From assembly GCA_038235705.1 (NCBI GenBank), contig JBBSTR010000127.1, forward strand, positions 1-6,107: a stretch of 6,107 nt of DNA, in the 5' to 3' direction. This document shows, piece after piece, positions 4,867 to 6,107 of this stretch (the stretch's first letter is position 1; each line of letters begins with the position of its first letter). The notes beneath the pieces were generated by a model. That model saw only the letters and a program-made list of their open reading frames with translations, made no database searches and was not told where the DNA came from. A program made the position numbers and the translations under genes. The stretch is from CANKBT01 sp038235705 (GTDB taxonomy: Bacteria; Actinomycetota; Actinomycetes; Mycobacteriales; SCTD01).

Positions 4867-6107
4867 GTGCACGAGCTCGAGCCGATGCCCACGGGGCTGA
4901 CCTACGACGACGTGCTCCTGCTGCCGGGGCTGTCCGACGTCATCCCGAGCGAGGCGGACACCCACGCGCGGCTGACCCGCCGGATCAGCGTCGCCGTGCC
5001 GCTCCTGAGCAGCGCGATGGACACGGTCACCGAGGCGCGGATGGCGATCGCGATGGCCCGCCAGGGCGGGGTCGGGGTGCTGCACCGCAACCTGTCGATC
5101 GAGGACCAGGCCGGCCAGGTCGACCTGGTGAAACGGTCCGAGGCCGGGATGGTGACCAACCCCGTCACCTGCGCTCCCGAGGACACCCTGGCCGACGTCG
5201 ACCGGCTTTGCGCCCACTACCGGATCTCGGGTCTGCCCGTTACCGACGCCGACGGTGTGCTCGTCGGCATCGTCACCAACCGCGACACCCGTTTCGAGAA
5301 CGACCTGACCAAGACGGTCCGGGAGGTCATGACGCCGATGCCGCTGGTGACGGCCCGTGAAGGGGTCTCCGGGCCGGACGCGCTGGCGCTGCTGCAGGCC
5401 AACAAGATCGAGAAGCTGCCGCTGGTCGACGGCTCGGGGCGCCTGCGGGGGCTGATCACGGTCAAGGACTACGTCAAGCGTGAGCAGTTCCCGCTGGCGA
5501 CCAAAGACGCTGACGGGCGGCTGGTCGTCGCCGCGGCGGTCGGGTTCCTCGACGACGCCTGGAAGCGGGCGATGGCCTTGGTCGACGCGGGTGTCGACGT
5601 GATCGTGGTCGACATCGCGAACGGCCACAGCCAGGGCGTGCTCGACATGGTGGCCCGCCTCAAGGCCGAGCCGGCCGCCGCCAGGGTGGACGTGGTCGGC
5701 GGCAACATCGCGACCCGGTCCGGCGCACAGGCCCTGGTGGACGCCGGAGCAGACGCGGTCAAGGTCGGCGTCGGGCCGGGATCGATCTGCACCACTCGCG
5801 TCGTAGCGGGCGTCGGAGTGCCTCAGGTCACCGCCATCATGGAAGCGGTGAAGGCGTGTCGTCCGGCGGGGGTGCCGGTGATCGGCGACGGCGGCCTGCA
5901 GTACTCCGGCGACATCGCCAAGGCGATCGTGGCCGGCGCCGACACCGTCATGCTCGGCTCGCTGCTCGCCGGGGTCGACGAGAGCCCGGGGCAGCTGGTC
6001 TTCATCAACGGCAAGCAGTACAAGACCTACCGCGGGATGGGCTCGCTCGGCGCGATGCGGGCCCGGGGGACACAGGGGTCGTTCTCCAAGGACCGCTACG
6101 CGCAGGC
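4867..6107 (+). CDS. guaB: Inosine-5'-monophosphate dehydrogenase (3' partial)
   Basis: IMPDH oxidises IMP to XMP with NAD+, the committed step of guanine nucleotide synthesis in the cytosol. The 413 visible residues of about 500 show the full family layout. The N-terminal barrel start is 'LTYDDVLLLPG' (11-21) and 'PLLSSAMDTVTEARMA' (45-60). Two CBS domains follow ('MVTNPVTCAPEDTLADV' from about 95 and 'VMTPMPLVTAREGVS' from about 154). The NAD-site strand is 'VVDIANGHS' (247-255). The catalytic loop 'GVGPGSICTT' has C308 as nucleophile. 'DGGLQYSGDIAKA' (341-353) binds the IMP ribose phosphate, and 'YRGMGSLGAM' (388-397) is present. The right edge cuts it before the flap. The NAD-site strand reads D-I-A-N-G-H where D-T-A-H-G-H is more usual. 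Its place beside whiD and bldM is conserved in actinomycetes, but its housekeeping role is separate from theirs. Confidence 0.97.
   Translation, partial: MHELEPMPTGLTYDDVLLLPGLSDVIPSEADTHARLTRRISVAVPLLSSAMDTVTEARMAIAMARQGGVGVLHRNLSIEDQAGQVDLVKRSEAGMVTNPVTCAPEDTLADVDRLCAHYRISGLPVTDADGVLVGIVTNRDTRFENDLTKTVREVMTPMPLVTAREGVSGPDALALLQANKIEKLPLVDGSGRLRGLITVKDYVKREQFPLATKDADGRLVVAAAVGFLDDAWKRAMALVDAGVDVIVVDIANGHSQGVLDMVARLKAEPAAARVDVVGGNIATRSGAQALVDAGADAVKVGVGPGSICTTRVVAGVGVPQVTAIMEAVKACRPAGVPVIGDGGLQYSGDIAKAIVAGADTVMLGSLLAGVDESPGQLVFINGKQYKTYRGMGSLGAMRARGTQGSFSKDRYAQ

Noticed and set aside
4789..5628. A 279-residue minus-strand frame over guaB.
   Set aside because: It lies opposite a certain guaB and is rich in His, Asp and Arg from reversed codons, with no domain.
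1..6107. CRISPR arrays, insertion sequences, tRNA or rRNA genes, and prophage parts.
   Set aside because: I saw no regularly spaced repeats, transposase motifs, terminal inverted repeats or RNA-gene signatures on either strand.

Overview
The window is GC-rich, densely coded DNA from an actinomycete (Actinomycetota), very probably a lineage related to filamentous or sporulating groups. Three things point there: a WhiB-family regulator of the WhiD/WhiB3 type, a response regulator closely resembling BldM, and guaB (IMP dehydrogenase) next to them. From memory, Streptomyces carries the order whiD, bldM, an ECF sigma factor gene, guaB; Mycobacterium has whiB3, sigD and guaB2 in the same neighbourhood. 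This looks like a variant of that conserved locus.

Layout. (1) Positions 2-964, plus strand: the C-terminal part of a phytoene-desaturase-like FAD-dependent oxidoreductase, cut by the left edge. (2) Positions 974-1267, minus strand: a WhiD/WhiB3-like iron-sulfur regulator, convergent with the first gene. (3) Positions 1268-1442: a divergent control region with a good whiD promoter; an inverted repeat sits between its -10 and -35 boxes. (4) Positions 1443-2447, plus: a MerR regulator with a cobalamin-binding-type sensor module (CarH/LitR-like), overlapping by GTGA with (5) positions 2444-3385, a TPR-like helical-repeat protein. (6) Positions 3386-3462: an intergenic gap holding a perfect 16-bp palindrome that resembles a BldM operator. 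(7) Positions 3463-4128: a soluble histidine-kinase-like protein that keeps its H-box but has lost recognisable ATP-binding boxes, again overlapping by GTGA with (8) positions 4125-4757, the BldM-like response regulator. (9) From 4867 to beyond the right edge: guaB, partial.

How the parts may work together (inference). Two translationally coupled pairs, MerR/TPR and pseudokinase/BldM-like, lie between whiD and guaB. The MerR protein may bind the dyad in the whiD promoter and so link a cobalamin or light signal to the developmental regulator. The degenerate kinase may act as a phosphotransfer or inhibitory partner of the BldM-like regulator, which has a complete phospho-acceptor pocket and may autoregulate through the palindrome. 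The ECF sigma gene usually found between bldM and guaB is absent: only 109 bp separate them here. The most notable features are the degenerate kinase coupled to BldM, the BldM-like palindrome, and the CarH-like regulator facing whiD.
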